From the NCBI RefSeq assembly GCF_034313845.1, contig NZ_JAVIWN010000004.1: a DNA stretch of 64,000 nt; one strand, given 5' to 3'. Shown here in pieces: positions 51,237 to 64,000 of the stretch. The stretch is from Actimicrobium sp034313845 (GTDB taxonomy: Bacteria > Pseudomonadota > Gammaproteobacteria > Burkholderiales > Burkholderiaceae_D). The notes beneath the pieces are model-generated. The model was not told the origin of the DNA, made no database searches, and worked only from the letters and a program-made list of their open reading frames with translations. A program made the translations under genes and the position numbers. The stretch's first letter is position 1. Every line of letters begins with the position of its first letter.

Positions 51237-51854
51237 TCAGCCCATGTCAAAAGCCTGCATTTCCACTGCAAAATATGCTCTGGCCAAGCGCGATACCGGC
51301 AGGTAGAACACCGTCATCGGATGGGCTTCCAGGGCATTACACAAATCATCCACCCAGGCTTGCATGTGATCACTGAAGAACGTCTGCTGTGTCGCTAAAT
51401 TTCCGTGCATCGGATCATCCGAGGCGATGAGATAACGCATCACTTCACAAAGTGACGCAATATGATCTTCGCTCTCCACCACGCTTTGCACACGCTCTAT
51501 TCCCAGCATCGAGAGATCGGTGCGCAACGCTGCTAGCGGTTTTTCCATCAGGAATCCGGATAGGTAATACGAACCGTAAAGCATGACTTCGGGCTTGCCA
51601 ACTCCCAGGAATAGCAATTCGTATTCGTCACGTACGGTTTCCGCTTCAGCAGACTTGCAAGTAATGACCAGATCAGCCCAAGCCCGTTCGAGTACGCCAT
51701 CGCCTTCCGACTGCGCCGACGCTATTGTGTCGAGCAGCGCTTGAGAAGGCGGTGCATAAAGTAACGTTGCTAGCAGCCCATACAAGTCGGCTCGCGCCGT
51801 TTCTTCGCCCTGGTCCTGACGTTCAAATACTAGCGGATGCGTAGTTGTTACCAT
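51237..51854 (-). CDS. TorD/DmsD-family chaperone for formate dehydrogenase
   Basis: The 205-residue helical protein has ARADLYGLLATLLYAPPSQA, EYELLFLGVGKPEVMLYGSY (E-Y-x-x-L-F...) and the C-terminal YLPVSRLARAYFAVEM. TorD-type proteins bind the TAT signal and apo-form of molybdoenzymes until cofactor insertion. Its ATG overlaps the stop of the polyferredoxin gene by one base. The 139-bp gap after it probably contains the promoter of the structural operon. Confidence 0.87.
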   Translation of the reverse strand: MVTTTHPLVFERQDQGEETARADLYGLLATLLYAPPSQALLDTIASAQSEGDGVLERAWADLVITCKSAEAETVRDEYELLFLGVGKPEVMLYGSYYLSGFLMEKPLAALRTDLSMLGIERVQSVVESEDHIASLCEVMRYLIASDDPMHGNLATQQTFFSDHMQAWVDDLCNALEAHPMTVFYLPVSRLARAYFAVEMQAFDMG

Positions 51855-53956
51855 CAGAGTGGTCGCTTCAGGTTGGTAATCGAAGCTTCCTTGGTGTTAC
51901 TCATCATGTCTATTACCCGGCAATCAGCACACATTTTGATACGGTCGAGGTTGCCTGCAAACGCACCATGCATCGACAGCTTGCCGAACATGGTTTCGAT
52001 CATCTGCGCAGTACCAAAGGGCTTGCTGCAGCGAATACAGTGAAACGGTGCGGCTTCATTCACTACACGTGATTGTTTTGCCGTATCTGTCAGCAGCAAG
52101 CGCGGAGTTAGCGTTATCGCGTTTTCAGGACAAGTGGTTTCGCATAATCCGCATTGCACGCAATTTTTTTCTACGAAGCGCAATTGCGGCAGATCCGCAT
52201 TATCCATCAAAGCTGATTCGGGGCACGCGCCGACACATGACATGCATAACGTACATGCCGAGGTGTTGATGTTGACAGTGCCATACAAAGCTCCGGCAGG
52301 AAGAGCGATTTGTTCCGGCTTGAGAGGTGCGTGTTTCAGCAGATGACCAATGACTAGGTCGAGCGTCCCGCGTTTTTCAGCGGCAACAGCGAACAACGCG
52401 CGCTGAACCGGCACTTGCGCAATCTCGATAACCTGCAGCGCACGATCCAGTGCCGCTGGTGCCACGGCGTGCACTAGCGACAAATGCGTTCCGCTATAAC
52501 CAAGCCCGGCAAGAATCGTCTGCGCGATAACCATTTGCTTTTCCAGCGCAGTTACGTAATCCGGCGCTTCTTCACCACTCAGCAGGATTGCAACGTGGCT
52601 CGCCCCGTACGCGATGGCTGCCAGCCACAGATCAATACCTGTCGACGCCGTGTGGTGTAACGACAGTGGCAACACTCGGGCCGGCATGCCGTGCAGTTTT
52701 CCACCAGACTTTGCCATGCGCCCTAGCTGCATAATCAACGCCGCACCTTTGTCGGCACTATGCAGCAGCAACGCAGGCTGTTCTCCACCGGCTTTTGCAA
52801 AGGTTGTCAGCATCGTCTTGATACGCTGCCCGGTATCTGGCGCACGCGGATACGCATAAGTTAGCGCGCCGGATGGGCAGACAGTTGTACAGGCACCGCA
52901 ACCGACACAGAGATTTGGGATAACTTTAACTAAGTTACCATCATGACGAATTGCCTCAGCGGAGCACACATCAATGCATGAAGTACAACCAATTTGCCCG
53001 TTACGACCATGCGCACAGAGCTTGTCCTTATAAATGAAAAATTTTGGCTTTTCAAATTCACCGACCAGCGCGACAAGCTTCAATACCGCATCGGTTTGGC
53101 GCAGCGCGTCGTCAGCGGCGGCAAAATAACCTTGCGGTGGCTGGTGCATTGCCAGCAGTGGCGCGTCACACAAATCCAATATCAAATCAAAATCACCGCT
53201 GCGTTGTGTTGCAGTGCGGTTAAAGTCGATCGCTCCGATCGAACCACATGCCTTCACGCAATCACTGTGTGACGTACATTTGTTCAGGTCAATCTGGTAC
53301 ATCAGATCGATCGCTTGCTCAGGACAGGCTTCCACGCAAGCATTACAGCGGGTACATATTTCAAGATCGATGGGATTTGACTGTTCCCAGCGTGCCGTGA
53401 ACGCGCCCAACCATCCTGTCAACTTAACCTGGCTACCCGAATAGGTCGGGAAAGTCCGTTCCTGCAACATGCCGGTGCCACTATCTGTGAGAAGCACACT
53501 TACATCGAGTTGCCCCGCAAGTTTTTCAGCCCAGGGCAGCACCCGCTGACCCGGACCTACTATTAGCAAGTGGCCACCCGACTCGTAGTTCACAACAGGC
53601 ACTGGCTCCGGATCGGGCAATGCTGCGGCAGCTAGCAAAGCAGCCATTTTCGGTAAGGCCTGTGCGTTGTCTTTGCTCCAACCACCTGTTTCACGAATAT
53701 TTACAAAACGAATCGGTGACACCGCAGATTTTTGGGCTGCAAGCTCGGAAAATAACGACCGCTCCTGCGTGCAAGCTACCACGACATCATCAACCCCATC
53801 GGCGACAGCCAGAAAAGCACCAATGTCATGACGGCATAATTCAGTAACAATCGGCAGCGATTTGCCATTGCCAAGGACTGCACCGAGACGGATTCCCGCT
53901 GTGTTATCCAGCGGCATTGTGTTGTTGCAGCTACAAACTTTAAATTGTGTGGTCAA
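51854..53956 (-). CDS. Multi-cluster 4Fe-4S ferredoxin-type protein
   Basis: The 700-residue protein has many cysteine groups: CTRCNACVEACPEQAID, CTSHSDCVKACGSIGAID, CTSCIDVCSAEAIR, CVGCGACTTVCPSGAL, and near the end CTLCMSCVGACPESALM and CVQCGLCETTCPENAIT, plus a C-terminal CIRCSKPFG and CADCRV. The family occurs beside FDH genes of Burkholderiales and may mature or supply electrons to the enzyme. Translation starts at a TTG with context CATTTTGACC, the same 10 bases as at the fdhD start. Confidence 0.85.
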   Translation of the reverse strand: MTTQFKVCSCNNTMPLDNTAGIRLGAVLGNGKSLPIVTELCRHDIGAFLAVADGVDDVVVACTQERSLFSELAAQKSAVSPIRFVNIRETGGWSKDNAQALPKMAALLAAAALPDPEPVPVVNYESGGHLLIVGPGQRVLPWAEKLAGQLDVSVLLTDSGTGMLQERTFPTYSGSQVKLTGWLGAFTARWEQSNPIDLEICTRCNACVEACPEQAIDLMYQIDLNKCTSHSDCVKACGSIGAIDFNRTATQRSGDFDLILDLCDAPLLAMHQPPQGYFAAADDALRQTDAVLKLVALVGEFEKPKFFIYKDKLCAHGRNGQIGCTSCIDVCSAEAIRHDGNLVKVIPNLCVGCGACTTVCPSGALTYAYPRAPDTGQRIKTMLTTFAKAGGEQPALLLHSADKGAALIMQLGRMAKSGGKLHGMPARVLPLSLHHTASTGIDLWLAAIAYGASHVAILLSGEEAPDYVTALEKQMVIAQTILAGLGYSGTHLSLVHAVAPAALDRALQVIEIAQVPVQRALFAVAAEKRGTLDLVIGHLLKHAPLKPEQIALPAGALYGTVNINTSACTLCMSCVGACPESALMDNADLPQLRFVEKNCVQCGLCETTCPENAITLTPRLLLTDTAKQSRVVNEAAPFHCIRCSKPFGTAQMIETMFGKLSMHGAFAGNLDRIKMCADCRVIDMMSNTKEASITNLKRPL

Positions 53957-54168
53957 AATGAAAACACCGCTTTTAATGGGTAATTGAATAAATCGTCAAT
54001 TCTAAAATCTGCCAACATTATAATCGTCTATGAGAAATAAATCAGGACGCAACGTTTAATACAAAAGTATTCCTAAATACCAGACCGTATGTCTATATAG
54101 GCAAATATATGCCGTTCCTTAACGGAAATTATAGTTGCAATGACTGGCTGCTTTATTTGACATCTACA
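53957..54168 (-). promoter_or_regulatory. AT-rich gap with likely promoter for the polyferredoxin gene
   Basis: This 212-bp gap is markedly AT-rich. A minus-strand TATAAT lies at 54017-54022, 60 bp before the gene, and a CCGTT-AAGG-AACGG hairpin near 54110-54125 may end or attenuate transcription from the DUF3306 side. The motifs are seen; the functions are inferred. Confidence 0.4.
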
Positions 54169-54774
54169 TCAAGAAACTGATGCTGGACTTTCGGGTGCAG
54201 GTAACGAAGGATCGACAATAGTTAGCGGAGAAATGCAATCGGTTACCTCGACTATCTCTGGAACATCCTTTACTGGCACCGTACAGGGCTCACATTCCTC
54301 GACAGAGTCAGCGTGAATGATCTCTGGTTCAACGACAGCTACATCATCGATTACCGCAATCGTTTGATCGTCCTCCTTGACTAACTCGGGCAAAGGCGCA
54401 TCGAGCATTTGCATGAATGGTTGTTCGAGATGCGCTAGTGGATTCATCAGCAACTTGGCGTGGTTCAATTCACTCACCATGTCGGCAGTCATCGGCACAA
54501 AACTGTTGTAGTCCTCGATATAGGTATCGAGGCCGTCCATGATGTTGAAACGCGGATCAGAAAATAACTTCTTCAGTGCCAATCGCTTCACTACGTCGTC
54601 CACACCTTGCGCAAAAAATGGTGAGAAATCGGAGGAGGAATTCAGCACAGCAACATCTTCCAAGGTCGGCAGTGGCCGGGGAGTGGTCTCTTCGGGAGGA
54701 CTGTCTTGTACCGCCTCGTCAGTTACCGAGCCCGATTTTTTTGACCAGCGCGAAAAAAAATCATCAGCCGCCAC
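54169..54774 (-). CDS. DUF3306 protein
   Basis: The 201-residue acidic protein begins ADDFFSRWSKKSG, the DUF3306 signature, with SDFSPFFAQGVDDVVKRLAL and KKLFSDPRFNIMDGLDTYIE, DYNSF. It belongs to a conserved pair with DUF3305 in formate dehydrogenase clusters. Function unknown. It overlaps the DUF3305 gene by 11 bp. Confidence 0.9.
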   Translation of the reverse strand: MAADDFFSRWSKKSGSVTDEAVQDSPPEETTPRPLPTLEDVAVLNSSSDFSPFFAQGVDDVVKRLALKKLFSDPRFNIMDGLDTYIEDYNSFVPMTADMVSELNHAKLLMNPLAHLEQPFMQMLDAPLPELVKEDDQTIAVIDDVAVVEPEIIHADSVEECEPCTVPVKDVPEIVEVTDCISPLTIVDPSLPAPESPASVS

Positions 54775-55273
54775 TTGGCTTCCCTTCCTCTATTGCCATT
54801 TTTGCAATCGCAGCCCCGCCTTCGAAAGATGGCTTACGTCGCTTGCGTTTTTGCTCCGGTACGTAATATGTTTTAACGAAGGCAGTTAGTCTGTCGAGAA
54901 TATCAGCGGATGCAGGAACTGTTTCTACCTTCTCTCCACCATCCATCAATCTCGCACCCTCGTGATAAGACAAGGTCACCACTTTCGGAACGGCAATTTC
55001 GACACCATCCATTTCTTCAAGGCGATACATTACAAACCAACACGGTGAAGGCGCACTAATATTGAGGAAATAACCTTCAGCTTCATCGCTGAACAGCCGC
55101 ACTTCGAAGCCCCCGAACAGCCAGCGGAGATCTTCGTCGTGATCCAGCAAGCAACGACTGTCATCCGGTACACCGGTCAGAATATCTACAGGTTGCCACT
55201 GGTAGGTTTGCCACCGATTGTTCAGACGCGTGCGTTGCATGACAACGGCTATGCTAAGTGCATCTGTTTCCAT
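54764..55273 (-). CDS. DUF3305 protein
   Basis: The 169-residue protein has SIAVVMQRTRLNNRWQTYQW, EVRLFSDEAEGYFLNISAPS, PCWFVMYRLEE, the DUF3305 pattern. The C-terminal part is basic (PEQKRKRRKPSFEGG). It overlaps the stop of the Mrp/ApbC gene by one base and the DUF3306 gene downstream, so the three form one unit. Confidence 0.9.
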   Translation of the reverse strand: METDALSIAVVMQRTRLNNRWQTYQWQPVDILTGVPDDSRCLLDHDEDLRWLFGGFEVRLFSDEAEGYFLNISAPSPCWFVMYRLEEMDGVEIAVPKVVTLSYHEGARLMDGGEKVETVPASADILDRLTAFVKTYYVPEQKRKRRKPSFEGGAAIAKMAIEEGKPSGG

Positions 55274-56361
55274 TAATCGTTCTTGATGACGATGCTAGGG
55301 AACTTGCTTGACATATCCTTAGCTTTTTCTGCAACTTTGACAGCAATTTTCCGGGCAATGTTTTTATAAATTTCAGCAATGGGTCCATCCGGATCAGCAA
55401 TTACCGTTGGCATACCTGAATCGGCATGTTCACGAATCGACATTGTCAGCGGGAGTGCTCCCAAAAAGTCAACGCCGTATTCCCCACACATTTTCTCACC
55501 ACCGCCATGACCAAAAATCGCTTCGGCATGTCCACAATTAGAACAAATATGCGTGCTCATGTTCTCGACGATACCAAGGATGGGTATATCAACCTTTTCG
55601 AACATTTTCAAACCCTTGCGCGCATCGAGCAACGCAATGTCTTGCGGGGTAGTCACGATAACGGCACCGGTAACGGGTACTTTTTGAGACAACGTTAATT
55701 GGATATCACCAGTACCTGGTGGCATGTCGACGATCAGATAGTCAAGGTCACGCCAGTTTGTCTGGTCGAGCAATTGCTGAAGTGCCTGAGTCACAATTGG
55801 ACCGCGCCATACCATCGGTTCATCCGGGTCGATCATGAAACCGATGCTTGACACTTGAAGACCATGGTTTTCCATCGGCTCCATTGTCTTGCCATCAATG
55901 GTCTCAGGCCTACCGGAAATACCCATCATCATTGGCTGTGACGGGCCATAAATATCAGCATCGAGAATACCGACTTGCGCGCCTTCCGCAGCTAATGCGA
56001 GTGCAAGGTTAACTGCTGTAGTTGATTTCCCCACGCCGCCTTTACCCGAGGCAACGGCAATGATGTTTTTTACATTCGCCATTAATTTGACGCCGCGCTG
56101 AGCAGTATGCGCGATTATTTTCGAGTACACATTGACGCTGACATTGCCAATACCAGGCAATTGACGTACGGCAGTGATGGCACTCCGACGAATTGCGTCA
56201 ATTTGACTTTTTGCCGGATAACCAAGCTCAACATCGAAAGCAACATCACTTCCATCTAGCTTGATGTTTTTGACACATTTACCAATAACCAAATCCTTAT
56301 TCGTATTTGGATCGACAACTTTTGAAAGTGCTTCTTTGACCAGTTCAACAGTAATGCTCAT
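55273..56361 (-). CDS. apbC: Mrp/ApbC-family Fe-S cluster carrier P-loop ATPase
   Basis: The 362-residue protein has an N-terminal MIP18-like domain (1-80), then the deviant Walker A IIAVASGKGGVGKSTTAVNL, DADIYGPSQPMMMG, DYLIVDMPPGTGDIQLTLSQ and the cluster-binding CSNCGH (CxxC). It assembles and transfers 4Fe-4S clusters, fitting the many clusters in the downstream proteins. It is the first gene of the fdh island, 140 bp from the rrn terminator. Confidence 0.93.
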   Translation of the reverse strand: MSITVELVKEALSKVVDPNTNKDLVIGKCVKNIKLDGSDVAFDVELGYPAKSQIDAIRRSAITAVRQLPGIGNVSVNVYSKIIAHTAQRGVKLMANVKNIIAVASGKGGVGKSTTAVNLALALAAEGAQVGILDADIYGPSQPMMMGISGRPETIDGKTMEPMENHGLQVSSIGFMIDPDEPMVWRGPIVTQALQQLLDQTNWRDLDYLIVDMPPGTGDIQLTLSQKVPVTGAVIVTTPQDIALLDARKGLKMFEKVDIPILGIVENMSTHICSNCGHAEAIFGHGGGEKMCGEYGVDFLGALPLTMSIREHADSGMPTVIADPDGPIAEIYKNIARKIAVKVAEKAKDMSSKFPSIVIKND

Positions 56362-56490
56362 CTGTGCTTCTCCATAATTTTTCTAGGCGTAGTCTAAACT
56401 ATATTGGAGAACGACTCTCGGCACACAGATAGCTACCGTATTACTGCCCTGTTACGTCATTCCCCTAATATTTTCCAATTCTCCCAATGC

Positions 56491-56517
56491 AAAAAGGCCC
56501 TTCTTTCGAAGGGCCTT
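56491..56517 (-). terminator. rRNA operon terminator
   Basis: AAGGCCCTTC (56494-56503) pairs with GAAGGGCCTT (56508-56517) around a 4-base loop. On the minus strand it is followed by five T. It lies 24 bp downstream of the 5S 3' end. Confidence 0.9.
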
Positions 56518-56540
56518 CTTGTTTGCTGCTTGTAACTTAA

Positions 56541-56653
56541 CCTGACGATGACCTACTTTCACACGTGTTGACGCACTATCATCGGCGCAACGTCGTTTCA
56601 CGGTCCTGTTCGGGATGGGAAGGGGTGGTACCGACGCGCTATGGTCATCAGGC
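56541..56653 (-). rRNA. rrf: 5S ribosomal RNA
   Basis: The minus strand reads a 5S with GCCTGATGACCATAGCG at its start and the conserved CCCATCCCGAACAGGACCGT segment. Ends are estimated to within a few bases from stem complementarity. Confidence 0.95.
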
Positions 56654-56824
56654 TTAACTTGTAGAATCCTCTGTGAGAGCCGTTACTCTGGCTCCCTCAG
56701 GGGACGCAATTCGGAAGAAGTAAAGAGGTACAACACACACCTTGAAATCATCTCAGTGTGCAGTTAGCGGGCGTGATGCTCAACAAACGCATACGCCATA
56801 CTCGTCGTCTCTAACCCATCAAGG

Positions 56825-59715
<2,891 letters not shown>

Positions 59716-60072
59716 ATAACGTTGACCTCTGCTCATCAACTACTCTCCGTGAAGAGTGCAGTTGGTGAGCAAAGACGGTGTAGAGTCAACTGAGTACTAC
59801 GTATGCACTTGCACCTTTGTAACCGCTTGCGCGGTCCAGCTAGATGCAAGCATGTTGAATACATGTTTGTTGATTACAATCACTACCCACCAGTATCTCT
59901 GTTTCTCGCTTTCACGAGTCTCGTCGACACTGATAAATCTTTACTTCTTCCAAATTGTTAAAGATCGAACAGCTCATGGTTTCTTGTTATAAAAAACCAA
60001 ACCTAAATACGTCGTTGCGCTTCGCGCAACCACTGCTTAGGTTTGCATTTTTACTTCCGTGCTTTGTATTTC

Positions 60073-60148
60073 TGGTGGAGGTTGACGGGATCGAACCGAC
60101 GACCCCCTGCTTGCAAAGCAGGTGCTCTCCCAGCTGAGCTAAACCCCC
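60073..60148 (-). tRNA. alaT: tRNA-Ala (anticodon TGC)
   Basis: The minus strand gives a 76-nt cloverleaf from GGGGGTTTAGCTCAGC to CCTCCACCA with anticodon loop CTTTGCAAG and GGTTCGATCC T-loop. The CCA end is encoded. It lies in the 16S-23S spacer. Confidence 0.97.
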
Positions 60149-60182
60149 CAGGTGCTTTACTTACTACTTCGGTACTCTGTCT

Positions 60183-60259
60183 TGGTGGGTCTGGTTGGGC
60201 TCGAACCAACGACCCCCGCGTTATCAACACGGTGCTCTAACCAACTGAGCTACAGACCC
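60183..60259 (-). tRNA. ileT: tRNA-Ile (anticodon GAT)
   Basis: The minus strand gives a 77-nt tRNA from GGGTCTGTAGCTCAG to the encoded CCA, anticodon loop TTGATAAC, T-loop GGTTCGAGCC. It is 34 bp from tRNA-Ala, the usual Ile-Ala pair of bacterial rrn spacers. Confidence 0.97.
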
Positions 60260-60373
60260 GCTTGAACCCGCACCACCAACTCGCCTCTCGGCTTGTTTGT
60301 CTGCTTGTACTTCTGCTGTTCTTCTCTCGACTAACAGCTGATAAGTGTGGACACATGGCTTCCGCGCATGCTC

Positions 60374-61910
<1,537 letters not shown>

Positions 61911-62090
61911 ATCTCTGTGTTTTATGTCATCTCTGACATGGTCCTTGCGGACCGGTCGCTCACTCAAAATACTGACAGGATCAATCTTTCAATCTTTCCT
62001 ATATTTCTTCGTGAGCACTTGCTATATGTAAAGACTCCGTAGCAACCTAAGTCACTACAGTGCACTTCCACCAAGTGCCCACACTTATCA

Positions 62091-62112
62091 ACTGTTAATT
62101 GTTAAAGAACTT
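62091..62112 (-). promoter_or_regulatory. boxA antitermination site of the rrn leader
   Basis: The minus strand reads AAGTTCTTTAACAATTAACA, close to the boxA core (TGCTCTTTAACA) that binds NusB/S10, 180 bp upstream of the 16S 5' end. Confidence 0.75.
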
Positions 62113-62208
62113 CCTGCACTCCGCACTGCACTTCGATTAACCTCACCGACCGTGCCGTGTTTTGCGCTGCTGACAAAGCGTTTTGTTTGTCTGCTTCAGA
62201 GAAATGAG

Positions 62209-62237
62209 ATTATGCTGCCTTGCGATGTTGCCGTCAA
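62209..62237 (-). promoter_or_regulatory. rRNA operon P1 promoter
   Basis: On the minus strand TTGACG (62232-62237), exactly 17 bp, then CATAAT (62209-62214). This is a near-consensus sigma-70 promoter about 300 bp upstream of 16S. Confidence 0.75.
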
Positions 62238-62432
62238 CCTTTTCGTTGGCGCGTTTTGCTTTTAATTCCTTGCACGGTAGCTGTAACAAGTTGCGGCGTT
62301 CGGAACTCAAATACCTTTCCCTGTTTAAATCTTACTTTGCATGACAGCGAAATGTTTTGCTTCCAGCTCCGAGCAATTCCGATAAAAAAGTTTTTCGGCT
62401 AGGCGTGGCAATGCTTAGGACGCCCCCCCCCC

Positions 62433-64000
62433 AGATGATTGATATCGATCGGCACGTCCAAATCAACGAGCGAGACTTCGATCCCGGGACTTCATGCACC
62501 GAGTTACGCGCTCGTGTCAGTGATGGAACGGCAAGGAAAAGCGCTGTTGTTTGAACTGCTTCTTGATCTGGGCAACGAGCGGTTGGAGGACGGGTTTGGC
62601 GTGTGCGATCGGTCAGACTTGTTTCGTGGATCCGCTTAAATGGTACTCACAGTTTCGCGCCTCGTCGGCGTGGAGACACCGATCCGTTCCAACGCCGTCC
62701 CGACCGGACCGCACTCGATATTCTTGGCTTTTAATATCTTACGGTTCGCGCGACCAGCAATGTGGTGTGTCAGACCGATCTATCTGATCTACTGCGCGAA
62801 AGCAGGGTAGACAGAACGAACATACTTCGACACGACTTTACTGCCATCACGCTACGCGAAACAATGATGGGCTTTATCGTCGATAGCATCGCACTGTGTT
62901 GTTGTTAGTCCTGCAATTTACTGATTCGTCACGACAATAATTTCGACCGACACTTTGGACTCAACGAGAAAAAGGCCAATTCCTCGTAAGCATCCTGACC
63001 ATGAATGAATTTGGTTTCGCGCCCATAACGGGTGAAACCAGTCTTTGATGCAATTGCGCCAACTTGACTCACTTGCCAATTCCACGACAAGCACACCCTA
63101 TTACGCGTCAGGGAGTAGCAGACGGCGCTCGGCTCTCTTGACCACAGATCCTGAACTGAAATCTTTCGGCGTGGCGGCGCAGGTAACCTAGCAACTGAGT
63201 TTGCAACCACATCGACCAGCACCGGTTTTGCCATACGAGCAATGGAGATGCCGTTCTGGGTCAATGATGTTAGTACGCCTAGCCTAGCCACATACACATG
63301 ACAACTTCGTTTAATCCCTAATCTCAAACAGTGGCAATCCATGTCGAAACGTATTTTCCTGCTGAACTGTAATATCTTCGAGTAGACGTATCAGCGCGGA
63401 CCAATCAACTCGCAGGTATCGACCACGCTCCAGTTATTAGTAGGTCAATGCGGCACCAATCGCTTTGCCCGTACTTGCAATCCGGTGCGACCAAGATAGA
63501 GCACCTTAGTCTGGATAGTATGACCATTGATGAAGACCATCACATTGCCTCGCCGCCGGAACTTCAGTCAACGACAGCCGGTCAGCTCACACTGGATACT
63601 AACGATCAAAAGCATGCTACCCGGTTCAGCGAACAGGAAGTCACAGCTCTCACCTCCAGGTAAAAACACCAGCAGCCAAGAATTCGCAGCACTAATTAAT
63701 TTTCATGCTCGACCTTGATTGTGGGTCTGGCGAGTGGTAAAGCGCAAAAATCCGTCTTGGACCTGGTCGCTCGATGCAATTCTGTTATGCCCCCCCGCTC
63801 GATGACGCACGGTGCCACTGCGCCAGCCCTCTCCGCGTCACCAGTGTCATTTAATGATGCCCGAAAACGCTTACGCCAAAGATAAAACGACGCCATCACA
63901 ATGGATCCTATGTCACAAAAGGCGTGAATAGTCAGACTTCCGACCGCGTACCGCGCCTCTGATGAAGCAATAATATGGATCAAACTAACTTGCCGCCCAG
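62433..64000 (-). pseudogene. Decayed IS66-family element (runs past the window end)
   Basis: The segment aligns by eye with the intact IS66 from 17707 to about 19700 in the same orientation: tnpC pieces at 62433-62760 and 62810-63340, tnpB at about 63370-63660 and tnpA at about 63700-63985 (SFYLWRKR retained). Some 0.45 kb inside tnpC is missing near 62770-62810, as are the tnpC 3' end and the left inverted repeat. Many substitutions and frame breaks show it is dead and old. The right end lies outside the window. Confidence 0.88.

Larger units (their letters stand above)
61911..62432 (-). other. rRNA operon leader and promoter region
   Basis: No protein gene is supported here. The first 300 bp upstream of 16S form the leader, containing a boxA at 62091-62112; the P1 promoter lies at 62209-62237 and an AT-rich segment upstream (62250-62270) may be an UP element. 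A run of ten C (62423-62432) abuts the IS66 remnant. Confidence 0.6.

Overview
The window looks like a chromosomal segment of a betaproteobacterium of the order Burkholderiales, most likely family Oxalobacteraceae. This is inference from gene content: a W/Mo formate dehydrogenase island of the Burkholderiales type, the rRNA operon order 16S-tRNA-Ile-tRNA-Ala-23S-5S, and close-packed core genes with GC-rich codon use. No species can be named from the sequence alone.

Layout. 1-7.4 kb: the end of parC, a lipoprotein MBL hydrolase, pncB, a Xre/RES toxin-antitoxin pair, then a minus-strand amino-acid group (RidA, class I aminotransferase, ornithine-cyclodeaminase-type reductase, LysE exporter) with a divergent MocR-type regulator. 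8.9-20.8 kb: an accessory belt with an orphan ribbon-helix-helix antitoxin between direct repeats, hipBA, a BrnT-antitoxin fusion, a RelE/ParE pair and vapBC, around two oxidoreductases and htpG. An intact IS66 element cuts a monooxygenase gene in two with an exact 8-bp target duplication. 20.8-26.7 kb: a small envelope operon capped by an IS5 element, then a minus-strand polymorphic-toxin operon: TadE-like pseudopilin, Hint-domain toxin with an Ntox21-like tip, and four AT-rich immunity genes.

27-42 kb: a CoA-transferase, a YopJ-like type III effector candidate, ketopantoate reductase, a DUF1275 membrane protein, a DNA glycosylase, a spermidine-synthase-like protein, a peptide-binding protein and a PepO peptidase. 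Two divergent CesT-like type III chaperones follow, with GGAACC (hrp-box-like) motifs upstream of them and of the YopJ-like gene. Then come a HigBA-type pair and a fused PcaB-PcaD protein whose cycloisomerase half has lost its signature loop. No type III apparatus is visible.

42-56.4 kb: one coherent formate oxidation island on the minus strand, comprising Mrp/ApbC, DUF3305, DUF3306, a polyferredoxin, a TorD chaperone, a TAT peptide, FdhA, FdhB, a small lipoprotein, FdhC, two small exported proteins, FdhD and a TupBCA tungstate importer. Cofactor metal uptake, cluster delivery, sulfuration, chaperoning, catalysis and quinone coupling are thus encoded together. 56.5-62.2 kb: a complete rRNA operon on the minus strand with recognisable P1 promoter, boxA and terminator. 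62.4-64 kb: a decayed IS66 copy that runs off the window.

The strongest candidates for new biology are the TadE/Hint toxin operon, the scattered hrp-box-like type III genes and the altered PcaB-PcaD fusion.
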